Shown in pieces: positions 47,880 through 61,400 of a stretch of DNA of 64,000 nucleotides (the first letter of the stretch is position 1; each line of letters begins with the position of its first letter). The notes beneath the pieces are model-generated. The model worked only from the letters and a program-made list of their open reading frames with translations. It was not told where the DNA came from and did no database searches. This DNA is from Amyelois transitella. Lineage: Eukaryota > Arthropoda > Insecta > Lepidoptera > Pyralidae. The stretch covers positions 1,872,501 through 1,936,500 of the forward strand of contig NC_083518.1 in the NCBI RefSeq assembly GCF_032362555.1. The letters run 5' to 3'. Both the position numbers and the translations under genes were made by a program.

Positions 47880-48830
47880 GGCCGCTACACTAACATTGAG
47901 TAAGTTTAACTTTGAGAAAGGCGTTAGGCAGGGATGTGGTGCGTGACCGTGGCTTTTAGTTTGTGGACAATTGTGTGACAGATTTGATGAAAGTGGATTA
48001 AGGATGAAAAGAAAGAAAGAAAGAAAAATCTTTATTTTGATGAATGAATTACTCGTTAAATATCTTCTCTATGCCGACGATCAGGTTATAAGAACTTTGA
48101 ATAAAAAAGGAATGAAGGTGAAGTAAGTAAAACTAAAACATGGATTTTTGAAATGGAGAAGAATTTTTGAAATGCCATCATGTATTGCTTTGATTGGAGG
48201 AGAAAAAGTGGAGCAAGTGAAAGATTTTGTATATCTAGTATCAAAGTTTACATCCGATGGCAAGTGTGATAGTTATATTGAAAGGAGAGTAAACGCGGGG
48301 AATAATATGGTGAATGGAGCTTTGCTTGCCTTTATGAGCAGTCAGAAACTGTAAACAAGTCCAAAAAGGTTCGCCTGGCTGTGCATTGGGACTTGTTGCT
48401 TGCAAAAGAAGCACGAAAGCAGAATAAATGCGGTGGAAATGAGAACTTAAGGAATATGATCAGTGTGAAATTGAGTGACCGGATAAGGAACAGTGTAAAA
48501 TAAGGGAATGTTGTGATGTGAAAGAAGATGTAGTAACAGGAATAAAAAAGGGTGTGTTAAAATAGTTTGGTTATGTGGAGAGGATAGTTGAAAGCAAGTT
48601 GGCTAAGCAAATATACGAGGAGAGTGTGGAGTCGGAGTGGGAAGACCGACGTACTTAGATCCAAGACGTACTTAGATTCCTGGCAAAATTTCAGGTCTCG
48701 AGTACCCGAAAGTTATGAATGTGGATAAAGCGAAACAAGTATGCAGAGATCGTGGCAAGTGGAAAGATGTAGTCTCTGCCTACCCTCCAGAAGTAAAGCG
48801 TGATTTTATGTATGTATGTATTTTTCACTT
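47880..48830 (+). mobile_element. RTE-like LINE, longer decayed copy with reverse transcriptase remnants
   Basis: Forward. Readable pieces are KGVRQGCGA (the reverse transcriptase G-V-R-Q-G motif, then a stop) near 47920, LLYADDQVI near 48065 (the Y-A-D-D catalytic motif), the 48148-48354 segment (GGEKVEQVKDFVYLVSKFTS) and the 3' end pieces seen in the young copies, finishing gcgtgattttatgtatgtat. It has multiple stops and frameshifts; it is dead. Confidence 0.85.
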
Positions 48831-49320
48831 CCAATGGAACGCAGCTAATAATCTATTAAAGAAACATGAAACGCAGCTGGAATAGTCATTGCTTACTACT
48901 GCAGCCAACCAATAACAAAAAAAATTAAATAAATTTTAACCAATTAGCTGGACTATAAAAATAAAAGACTTGCGCGGATTGGTTGATAATTTTTACCTAT
49001 GACAATATTTGGGTATACGTCAAAATTGACAATACATACAACTTGATTTTCCTGTGTTGAGTTTTCGGGACGTATTTTTCTCGTTTGAGAATGTTATCAA
49101 AATAGATAACGATTATGTTGCTTTATAATTCTCTCACCAACAGGTGGTGAAATCGCACCAGAGCGTGCTTATAATTTAATTTAAAGTTTTCGTTTGACAT
49201 GGCATTGCCGTGACCGGGACCGCGTTGTGATATTTTTATTATTTCACTTTATAAAAGGCGTGCAATTATTTTGTTATGTAACGTTTATAGTAGTGTTTTC
49301 GGTGTTGTATTATCATAAGA
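48831..49320. promoter_or_regulatory. DPH6 5' flank (promoter region inferred)
   Basis: The promoter should lie here by position. No TATA element is seen. GC content rises near 49200-49240 (tgccgtgaccgggaccgcgt). The two ATGs at 49321 and 49324 are candidate starts. Confidence 0.35.
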
Positions 49321-49438
49321 ATGATGAGGACAGTGGCTCTGATCAGCGGCGGCAAGGATAGCTGCTACAACATGATGCAGTGCGTAGCCGCCGGGCACTC
49401 CATCGTGGCTCTGGCCAATCTCCAACCGATACAAAAAG
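49321..49438 (+). CDS. DPH6: DPH6 exon 1 (aa 1-39), PP-loop
   Basis: Two in-frame ATGs; the second matches the family's usual M-R start. Encodes RTVALISGGKDSCYNMMQCV and AAGHSIVALANLQP. Donor gttact, phase 1 out. Confidence 0.95.
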
Positions 49439-52400
49439 GTTACTTTACATCTTTCCAGATTTAGACATGCATCTTTCAACACCATTCCAATATGTAATTT
49501 TTAATAAATAAGCATAATATTTTTTTTGCAAGTAAAATGTCTTATAGTATAATAAATCTCAATTTTGAATTGATTCAGGCCATGTTTACTATTGGATGGA
49601 CTATGAACTGAAATTAAACAGGTGTTGTCAAGGATTATGTTATTATAGCAATATGTAATATTAATAACTGATATCTTGATGATTTTATTACTATTTTTAT
49701 CACATTATCCTTTAATAAATTACTGCATTATTTGAAAAAACAATTCATGCTTATTGCACTTTTTTCTGAATTAGAGACATTTATATGTTTTATTGGCAAT
49801 AGTATGAGTTCCTCCCTACATCCCAAACCCACATATTAACATGCTGTAAAAAGCAATAATGCTAATTTGTATGAACACCAAAAATGTTATTCATTGTGTT
49901 TACTTAAGATAGAATTTATCTACAACACAATGATTTGACTATAACTATTTTCACACTATTTTAAATCCCAACTAGTATCATAAATATATTGCTTTCACAT
50001 TTACAAACTTATGTTTGTTTAGTTTGCCTCTCCATAGTTTAATTGCTAAATCAACTATATAATATAATTAAGACCATGAAAAGAACAATAAAGAACTGGA
50101 ATTACTTTTTGATATTGAATCATAACAATCAGAAGGATAAACATGAAACACAAATAATAGAATTTATTTTTAAGAACTGTTATAATCAACTGAGTAAAGT
50201 CTTATTTATTTTTTGTTATTATCCAATAGGAATCTGAATTATAACTATATGTAAGTTAGTATGAAATATTTTAATTTATATTGTAGATGAACTGGACAGC
50301 TACATGTACCAAACTGTGGGCCACCAGGGTATAGATTTGTATGCTGAAGCCATGGGCCTTCCCCTCTACCGGGAGGCTATAACTGGTGTGGCTGTTGACC
50401 AGGGTAGGAACTACCAACCGACGGACAATGATGAGGTGGAGGATCTGTTCAGGCTACTATCCAGGATTAAGGTAAATGTGATTTTATACTTGGTTACCTG
50501 AAGCAAATTGCTATTTTTAATTAATGGTTTTCACGATGGAAATATTAAGAAAATTTGTAGGAGTAAATTGAGTTTTAAGTAAACAGAGTGCGAGATAAAA
50601 ACTAAGAACAAACTTTCGTTTTGTATATTTGTAAGTTGGGTGAAGCCATAGGGTGCAGGGCTAGGACTACGCTTCTACAAACAATACCTATATATCGATT
50701 GTTAGTCTTCCAAATTAATAAATAAATAAAACTATTTTAAATAACCATATTGATACAATAACCATACAGAAAAATTTCTATTCTCTCTACCAAAATATCT
50801 TTATGTTCCATAGGTTAAACAATATCACTGCATTGACGTCAATCATTATAACAGCGAGATAACAAAATAATCTTTTCATTCACAAAATGACTGAGAAACA
50901 TCATGGCGCCAAACTTCCTTTATTATGCATACACTTGCATAAACATGTGCCGTGTGGTTCCCGGCATCAATAGGACCGCTCCTTCTCTTTCCCATGGATT
51001 TCGTAATAGGCGACTAAGGGATAGGCTTATAAAATTGTGATTCTTCTTTTAGGTGATGGGCTAGCAACCTGTCACTATTTGAATCTCAACTCTATCATCA
51101 AGCTGACTGTTGCCTATCAGTCTTTTCTAGACTGTTGGCTCTGTCTACCCTGTAAGGGATAAAGAGGTGACTATATGTATGTTGTATAAACATCAAATGA
51201 GTGCATAATTTGAAATGTCCTTAAATGAGAACATTATTTTTAATTTTGTAAACAACTTAATAATGAGTTGAGCACATACATTAATACTAATTAAGCACTA
51301 AGATGGTCATAAAACTTTAAATAGATACGTAATTTTTAAACTGTTTTTTGTAAGACTTTAAATATGTGACAGTACCTATTAATAATATGCATATAACCTA
51401 CATGCTTGAAATCACGTCTCTTTCCTGGGGGGGGTAGACAGACTCTACGTCTTTTCACTGGCCATAATCCCCGCATAACAAAAGCTTTTCAATTTGTATG
51501 TAAAGGAGATAAAGATACTATTATAGTATTTATGTATGTTGGGGCTAAGTTATATTCTATTTTCAGGATGAATTAGATATAGAAGCTGTGGCTGTGGGTG
51601 CAATCTTGTCAGACTACCAAAGAATTAGAGTTGAAAATGTGTAAGTATAGAATATAGAATATTTATTTGCATATGACTAGGGTTTTTTTTTTACTAAAAA
51701 TTTATCATAAAAATCACTTTGCATGCTATAATTATAAATAACAATAAATTATTCCTTAGTGAATAATAGAATTTGACTCTAAAAATCTCTGGAAAAGTGG
51801 TTGACACACACATAAAACCACTGAATGGATTTGCAAAAATTTAACAAGCAATTAATTCAATAATGTTAACGAAAATTTTACAGAAATTCTCATAGGAACA
51901 GAGTCCTTGATAAAAGTTAAATTTTAAACTTTTATTAATACATTTTTAATTTAACAAGCTGCGCGCGCGCGAATTAAACACCACCTGCAAAAGGTGATAA
52001 ATTTAGCGCCACTACAAAAGACAGATACAGATTTTTCGCAAATCCCACGGGAACTTTATTTTTACAGGCATGAAAAGTATCCTGTGTGTCTCCAGACTGT
52101 TACGCAAAATTTCAAGAAGATTGAATTACTAGATAATGCGTAAAGAGGCAACAAACAAATAAACTTACTTTCGTATTTATAACTTTAGTTGGGATTAGCC
52201 TCCATGTCTCATTATTTATTACGTAATTGTTTTTTTTTTATACCAGGTGCCGAAGGTTAGGTCTAGTCACATTGGCATATCTCTGGAGGAGGAATCAGAA
52301 GGAATTGCTCCAGGAAATGATAGCATCCGGGATTGAAGCTATAATCATCAAGGTGTGTATATTTGTATCAAAGTGTTAGCCGTGTGGTTTCCTGCACTTT

Positions 52401-55400
52401 AGAACAGAACCACTCCATGTATTTCCCATGGATGTCGTAAAAGGCGACTAAGGAATACGCTCATTAACTTGGGCGATTTTTCGTAGGCGATGGTCTAGGA
52501 AACCTGTCACTTTTTAAATCTTAATTCCATCACTAAGCCATACAGCCGAACGTGGCCTTTCAGTCTTTTCAAGACTGTTGGCTCTGTCTACCCCGCAAGG
52601 GATATAGACGTGACTATATGTAAATATTTAAATACATATCCAAATGCGCGAAGCGTTAATTGAATTTATTCGTTAAAAAAAAATATGATTTTTTTTTATT
52701 GCAATACCAGTATAGGTAATGATGTGGTCCGTATTCGATTATTCAAAAAAGGAAACTAACTAACACTCCGACGACTCATGTACGGAAAGCAATTACATTA
52801 CTAACCGGAATAAAAAAACTTAATTGAGTCACCTAGTTATCATTTTCGTAGTCATAAAAAGGTTATCGCGTCAGGTATTACTAGGTTTTTTTTAAACTAA
52901 AGGTGAATTTCCGTGCATCTTAACGATTATTGTGCGCATCGTTTCCGAAATGTATGCGGCAAAAGCCTGCGTGCACGGATGTCGTAGGAGGAGACTAGAT
53001 GTCCAAAACAAACATAAGTGTATCAGAAATTACAAGGCCAGTAACCGTTTTAACAAAAAAAAAATTTCACAATTTTGATGTTGAATGTATGTAGGTTTAG
53101 TGTGAATCCACGTGCAAAAGCTAGTATTATGTATGTTGTAAGTCGCAAGTACCTTGTTTTAGATAGCTTAATTTTTATGGCATTCAATGTAGCAATGTAA
53201 ATAAATGCAATTTATTTGCAGACTTTTAAAAAACAAACACGCCTGTTTTTATTAACACGATGGTTTATCCGTTATCTGTTCATTGGCATAGTTTTGTTGA
53301 ATAGAGATAAATTTTGTTTTGAGTATATAAATAAATATTATTTCCGTCATGACACATACATATTCCTGATTGCATTCTCAGTTGGGCTTTAAGTAAAGCG
53401 GAAGCGTGTGTTTCTCAATTAAATTATCTCATCAAAATATCTATCGTTGCTTAAAAATTTCAGTTACAATTTAGTAATGTATTGCTAGACGGGTAAAAAG
53501 TGTTACGAGTTTTAAAAATTAATCATATCACTACCTGTATTTCAAATCCATCGTTAAGCCATACAGCTGAACGTAGCCCTGTCTACCCCGCAAGGGATAA
53601 AGACGTGTGATGTGATAATATATGTAGTATGTTAAAGACTCGGTGGTCGAATCGATTAGGTGCCCGGTTAAAATCGTGATGTAATCAAAAAGGCACAGGT
53701 TCGAATCCCACTTCGGCCATGTACCAACGACTATTTCCGAAGCTATGTACATTAGTTTGAATACTAACTGACGCTCTTACCGTGAGGGCACATTCAGGCA
53801 ATTGAATGTGTAATCATGATAAATCCAATACGGGTTAGGTTTATAGGTATACCTGCAAAGGTTGCAGAGGTCATACAGGAGTCAAAGCCTGACTCACCCA
53901 ATCCAGGATCCATGGTCAAAGGCATACCCCGAACGCCTCTCCAGAGTGATACGAGGCTAAAGTCAGGAGGAAGAAGAATATGTATGTTGTATGAAGAAAC
54001 TACCCGCCTTTTCCTCATAATATTAGCCCTTATTACTTCAGTAGTGATAAACGCCTCGGTTTATTTTGTTATTGATAAACCACTGCACTTGTGTACTTTT
54101 GATAAAGGAGATTGATAGGCGCACGCATTCAATGTTATTTATTGCTCAGTAAATAAATAATTTGTTATGAACGAGGGAAATTTTCTTGGTTTATTGTAAC
54201 CGGGTTTCGTATTGGCATTGGCACAGAAGTAGTGAGGTTCCCGGCACAAATTGAAAAAAATTGGACCACTCCATCTCTTTACTATGTATGTAGTAAAAGG
54301 CGACTAGGGGATAGGCTTTTAAATTTGGGATTCTTAGGCGATGGGTTCTGTCTACCCCGCGAGGTATAAAGACGTGACAATATGTATTTTTAAATTGATC
54401 ATTTACTTTTCACCCTTTTACTGCAAAATATAGAAAAATATATAAATTCTTTATCGCACTAAAAGAAAAAAGAAAAACAAAAAAAAAACACAAGTTATGA
54501 GGTACTTACAAAGGCGGACTTATCTCTTAAGCAATCGCTTCCACTCGACCTTAAGGTGGGAGGAAATTAAAGAATATAAAGGCGATTGGCGCAATACATA
54601 TAAAATAAAATACAAAGCATAAATATAACCTAAACATAATATTAATACATACTACATTCAATACAATTCTGTTATTACGCCAAACATCTTGTCTTTTCAA
54701 GAATGTAGGCTCTGTCTACCGCGCAAGGGATACAGACGTGATTATATGTATGGTTGTATATGTACTACATTAAAATATAAAGTGCTCTTTCCACAATACT
54801 CTATCAAATGTTTTCTTCCAGGTCGCCGCCCTAGGCCTTGATCCTAGGATACATCTTGGCATGAGCATTCGGGACATACAACCTCATTTACTACTAATGC
54901 AAGAGAAGTACGGACTGAACGTGTGCGGCGAAGGCGGCGAGTACGAGACTTTCACTCTGGACTGTCCGCTGTTCAGGAAGCGGCTCGTTATGTGAGCTTT
55001 TGTTTTCATCTTGTTTACTTCATGTTTACATTTTGTTTACATCTTGTTTGCATCTTGTTTACATCTCGTTTACAACTTGTTTACATCTCGTTTACATTGT
55101 TTATGCTTCTCAGTACGGGCGTCATTGTATTGTATTAATTTCTCATTTCCCCCATTACAGAGACGAAAAAGAAACTGTCATCCACACTGACGACCCCGTT
55201 GCTCCAGTCGGCTACTTGAACCTCAAGCTCCACTTAGAGCCGAAAGACAATACGGAACTGAAACTACCTCCGAACGTGAAGAACTCCCTGGACTTTGTGG
55301 GCGACCTCAGCGACACCGTGTTCAGTGATCTCAGTGACATCGAACTCAGCGAGGCGGAGATCGACTCTATTGAGAAGATTGAGAAGGTAGGTACTTAATT

Positions 55401-58400
55401 CATTGGGGTAGGCTTATAAACTTGGGATTTTTCTTTCAGGCGATGGGCTAGCAACCTGTCAACTGTTTGAATCTCAATTCTATCATTGAGCCAAACAGCT
55501 GAACGTGGCCTATTCATTTCGAGACTATTCGCTCTGTTTACCCATCAAGGGATACGACGATGATATGTACTCGTATGTAATTCATTGAAATAAGCTCTAA
55601 CAAAAAAGGGAAGATATTGTTTTTTTAAACCCATGGAACTGTCATGTCTTAACCCCCCAAATAGGTTAACAGGAAGCAGATGGATGCACGACCCTTACAA
55701 AAAACATTCACAAATCAGATGGTTTAGTTGACAGCTCGTCTTTTACGTCAGTATTTCGGCATTACAATGGTACCAAGAAATTTGAATTTATTTTGAGTTT
55801 GTAGCGGGATATTTTAAGTTTGTTTCGAGCTCGATCGCCAAATGGAAGATATTCCGCCGCGATTTAGACTCTTCGCTGTTATTGGCTCACAGCGTCGCGT
55901 GATTGTCTGTAGAGATGTCGCCACAAGTTTAGTAACAAAAAATTCCTCACCATCCACACTGTTTCAGGAGGAGAAGAAGAAGCAAAAGGAACTGAACCCG
56001 TTGCTCACATACTCTGGAGACAGGACTGAGGCCGTGGACGAGGACAAGACGGATGAAACTGACTGCATAGACGGATACAGCTATGAAGAACCTTTGGAAG
56101 GGTAAGCGTATAGTTTTTGTACAACTAGTCTAGCCAAGACCGTGTCAAAAAAAGAATAAGACCGTTCCATATCTTATCCGTTGATGCCGTAAAAATTGAC
56201 TATGGGATAGGCATATAAACTTGGGATTCTTTTTTAAGGCGATGGGCTAGCAACCTGTCACTATTTAAATCTCAATTATATCATTAAGCCAAACCGCTGA
56301 ACGTGGTCTATCAATTTTTTCAAGACTGTTGGCTGTGTCTGCCCAGCAAGGGATATAGATGTGAATGTATGTATGTATGCATGGTCTAGTCAATATACTT
56401 AGTAGAACATTATGTACTTCTTAGGATAACTAACATAGTCCTATAAAACAAATCACGAACTTACTTTTAAGTATCATCTTCTACCTCCTGGCTTTAGTCC
56501 CGGTCTGGAAAGGAGTCCGGGGTATGCCTTCGACTATGGATCCTAGATTGGATAAGTCAGGTTTTTACATGAAGCGACTCCCATCTGACCGCAACTTTTG
56601 CAGGGAAACATAACCCATCCTAACACATCTTGTTACCTGAATGTGCAGATTTCATCTTCGTGTAGGTAAAAAAAACTGTTTATGAGTTAACTTGAGCATG
56701 AAAGAAAGAAAGAAAGAAAGAAAAAATATTTATTTGGTACATAATAATATATCAAGAACATAAAACCTTAATCTATAACAACATTTGTACCAAAATGGCC
56801 CCCCCTCAGCATTTGTCGTGGTATATACCGCAACGCTGGTCTTCCGTGGGCACCAACGTGGAAAATAAAATAAAAAAATAAAAATAAAATAATAAAATAA
56901 AAAATTAAAAATAAAAATTATATGGCTGCTCTCTCGGTACACTATTGCTCGTTCGTTTTACAATACGAAAAAAAAATCACATAAAAATAAAAAAGGAAGT
57001 AATTTAAGCTGCTTATGACTTTTGTGTATCCAAAATATGACATTTTAATTTAATTTTAAAAGATCTAGCTGTGACTGATTGTCTTATAGGAGGAGGTATG
57101 TTGTTCCAACAACTGGTTGCAGCATATCTAAAACTTCCTCGAAAGGCAGCTGTTCTATGTCGCGGACACATGAGACGATCCGGTACTCGGGCTCTTGCAG
57201 TAAACCTCAATTTGTCATACAAATAAGACGGGCTTTTATTCTTAATTATACCAAAGAGTAAAGATGCGAAATGTAGGTAACGTCTAGATTCCATGTTGAG
57301 CAAATCATTACTATTTAGATAAGGGGTCACGTGAGATCTGCGGGGAATAGAGAAGCAGTACCTAGCACAAGAGTTTTGCATTTTTTGAATATCTCTTTTT
57401 GTGCGAGCTAGTAAACAATTACCAGTTACCACATCAGCGTAGTTCAGTTTCGATAAAATAAGACTTTCGCATAGGTAGATGCGCGTTTCCACACTCACGT
57501 AATCACGTATTCGATACAGCACTTTTAGTCGGTAATAACAAGTTCTTATTGTTTCATTAACAGCTTTCTCAAATTGTAGATTACTATCCATTATCACACC
57601 AAGATTTCTAGCTTCACAAACCTCTTCAATTTCAGTGTCTTTAACCTTTATCATTGGTGTCTGAGACCTAATCCTAGAAACCTGAGCCTTAGTGCCTATT
57701 ATTAAATATTTGGTTTTCTTTGGATTCAAAACTAAACCATTTTTAACCGACCACTCCGCAACGAGCGTCAAATCCGCGTTAATTTCATTAACTGCATTTA
57801 CGGTATCACATGGCTTAAAGCTTTTATAAATTTGTAGGTCATCCGCGTAGAGATGGTGTTCAGTATTATTTATAATTCACATTCACTTTCTTCTTTATTC
57901 TCTTTGACATCAGAATAAATAAAAAACAAAAGATCGAGTGATTGAACATTTCTGATTAAAGAAGCTTTTAATCATTTGTTAACTAAAAGAAAGTCATCAT
58001 ATGAAAAGTAAGAGGAACAAAAGGTATGCGTTGTATCGACATATGACGCTACTATCGACACCACCGGTGCCTTGTGGTTCCCGGCACCAATACAAAAAAG
58101 AATGGGACCACTCCATCTCTTTCCCATGGATGTCGTAAAAGGCGACTAAGGGATAGGCTTACATACTTGGGATTCTTTTTTAGGCGATGGGCTAGCAACC
58201 TGTCACTGTTTGAATCTCAATTCTATCTTAAAGCCAAATAGCTCAACGCGGCCTATCAGTCTTTAAAAGTCTGTTGGCTCTGTCTACCCCGCAAGGGATA
58301 TAGACGTGATCATATGTATGTATGTAATAATTTTGTTAACTAAAAGAAAATCATCATATGAAAGTAAGAGGAACAAAAGGCGTTGTATCGACATATGACG

Positions 58401-61400
58401 CTACTATCGACATTTACCATATGTCTCTTTAAGGTATACGCACGTAGTAGAGGACCACAGGACCATATACGGGAACAAACATGGATGGTACTACATCGGC
58501 GGTGTAACCGGCGACGGGGCGGACACAGTCCTGGCGACTGAGGACGCGATGAAGAAACTCATTAGTAGGTAAACTTGATCGAGTTACTATTATTTAGTTG
58601 CATGTTTTTATGTTTTAGTCTATGGGAAATCTTTGATAAGTGAGTATTACTTATGTTATTTGATGCAAGGAATGAAATTTAAATGCTGCTATAACCGTTA
58701 AAAAATGAATTTGTAGGAATAAAAACATGATTGCAGAGATCGTGGCAAGTGGAAAGAGGTAGTCTCTGCCTACTCCTCCGGGAAAGAGGCGTGATTTTAT
58801 GTATGTATGTATGTAAAAACATGATTAATATGATTAACTTCAAAGTTTGTAGCTATTAAAAGTTCACTTATTTGATGAACTAGTTATGATGAAATGAATT
58901 GTTACGATAAAACTTACTCGTTTTTAAAGCTGAAACAACTAAACGCAATTTGCTCAAATTTGGCAAAGAGTAAGGAATCTGCTATGAAAGTTATTTTTAT
59001 TTTTAATTATCATAATTACAATCATTTTTTCCTTGAATATGGTTACAATAGATTTTATAAATAATCTAGATAAAAATCGAGTGGTTAATCAAGCAGGTTA
59101 CGTGACTGTCGCCTAAATTTCAGATCTCCTGGATTCGGAAGGCATGTACTTAACAGATATATGTTCGGTCAACATATATATGAGGGATATGAACGAATAT
59201 TCGGCGCTTAACGACATATACGTGAAACACTTCAGCTTCCAAAACCCGCCTACGCGAGTTTGCGTACAGTGCCCTCTACCGGCGGACGTGGGACTTATTT
59301 TAGACGCCGTAAGTACTCTATTTATTACATAGATGGCGTTAGTCCTGCTTGTGTCTACCTGTGTGGAGAGAAACCCGATGTGTGCCTTTTGACCATGATC
59401 CTGAATTGGGTAAGTCAGGTTTTTACACGAAGCGGCTACCGTCTGATCCCCGCAACCTTTGCAGTGTTATTGTATCCTTCATAGATGGCGCTATCTGGCC
59501 TTATATTTGAATTCTGAAGCGAAAACCTAACAAGCAATCCTTATGGTGCGGAAGAATGATAGCAGGATAAATATAAATTGATAAGTACATTTTATCAAAG
59601 TAAATCAGTGTAGAAATTGATCACTGTACCTAAATATGGGATCGATTTACCATAAAAATTCTCTGTGAGAATAAGATAAAAAAAATTGCAGTATTTCTGT
59701 AGTTCACATCAAAATCAATATTTTATTCAGAAAATAGGCCTTCACAGCCACTTTTTCACGTTATTTACATTTCAATAAATTAAGTTATATACTACATATT
59801 AGTATTTGTCAAAATGCTACAAACAACAAACTTCCTTAACACTTAACCCCCTTGAAGAACTTCAAAATTATGATAAGATGACTTGACAAAATCATTGAAG
59901 TTGTCATTCAAACCCATTATATTCTTGTTCTAGTTGGCAAATAGACAAACAGTAAGTTGTTCTTTTTTTTCCAAATTGAATGCATGTTGCATGTATACCT
60001 TTTTTTCATATTACTAACTGAAAAAACCAATACTTTGATTTTCGTACTAGTATTTAATTTATAAATCTTTTATGAAAACATAACTATAATAGGTAACTTA
60101 AATTATGGTTTGGATCGTCTATGCCCTCAAAATTTGCGTCTTAACAGTCGTTAAACGTTTAATCATACGCATGATTATCGCTGTTTCGCTTTTTATTATG
60201 GCGTGAAACGGGACAGCAATAGTTTTTCGCTGAATTAAAAAACGCCGTCGCGCGTTTCGTACCACGAGGGCAGGACTAATATTCCTTTTGATGGTCAAAT
60301 AGTCGCTTATATAATTATAATAAAGTTTGTTTGTCTGTAGGTAGCGCACAAAAACACGCCAAACAACGAGACTGAGCCGCCGAAGGAGCGAATGACGATG
60401 CACGTCCAGGGAATATCGCATTGGGCGCCGGCCAATATTGGACCTTACAGCCAAGCTATAAAGGTTAGTTTTATTTGTCAGTTAAATTAGGTGTCATGAA
60501 AGCCTTTTTCGAGGGTCTTAATTAAATTTCGTATATCTTCCAATTAGTGTGGTAGATCCTTAATTTAACCTTATATCAATTCTAATTGGTCCTTCGAGCC
60601 AGATCCCTATAGAACTTGTCAACTCAATTGATAAGCTTTGCAGTTTTTATTTTCACATTTAAAGTTGATCAGGATGGCTCAGGCTTCATAGGATTATATG
60701 GCGTTTGCAATTTGTCGGTTCAATGAAGAATATTTTTAGAGATTACTTTTAAAATACTTATTTAAAAGCATACCCAAATTAGGTCAGAAGCAATGCAATC
60801 TGAAAGCTTATTTTGTTATTGATAAACCACTGGGCTTGTGTACTTTTGATAAAAGAGATTGGTATATATGTATTTATGTATGTACATACATATAGTCACG
60901 TTTATATACCCTGCGGGGTAGACACGTCACGTTCACGTGTTTAGCTTTATAGGATAGAATTGAGATTCAAGTAGTGGCAAGTTGCTTGCCCATTTTACTA
61001 CATCCATGGGAAAGAGATGGAGTGGTCCTATTCTATTTTATTTTAAAGATTTAAGCACACAAAAAGCAGTTCGAAGCAACGCAGTTTGAAAGCTGCACCT
61101 ATGTACTTTTGATAAAGGAGAATTGATATATGTGTATGTAAAGGTCCGTACAGATTATATAACATAAAATGTTAAGTATTAAGGTCATTTACATACATAC
61201 ATATGGTCACGTCTATATCCCTTGTGGGGTAGACAGAGCCAACAGTCTTGAAAAGACTGAATGGCCACGTTCAGCTATTTGGCTTAATGATAGAATTAAG
61301 ATTCAAATAGTGACAGGTTGCTAGCCCATCGCCTAAAAAAGAATTCCAAGTTTGTAAGACTATCCCTTAGTCGCCTTTTACGACATCCATGGGAAAGAGA

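Noticed and set aside
55842..55967. upstream extension of DPH6 exon 7 with its own ATG
   Set aside because: Intron sequence that happens to be open; a clear acceptor at 55967 and phase continuity define the exon.
57013..57771. 252-codon minus ORF as a host gene
   Set aside because: It carries reverse transcriptase features and lies inside a 5'-truncated non-LTR element.
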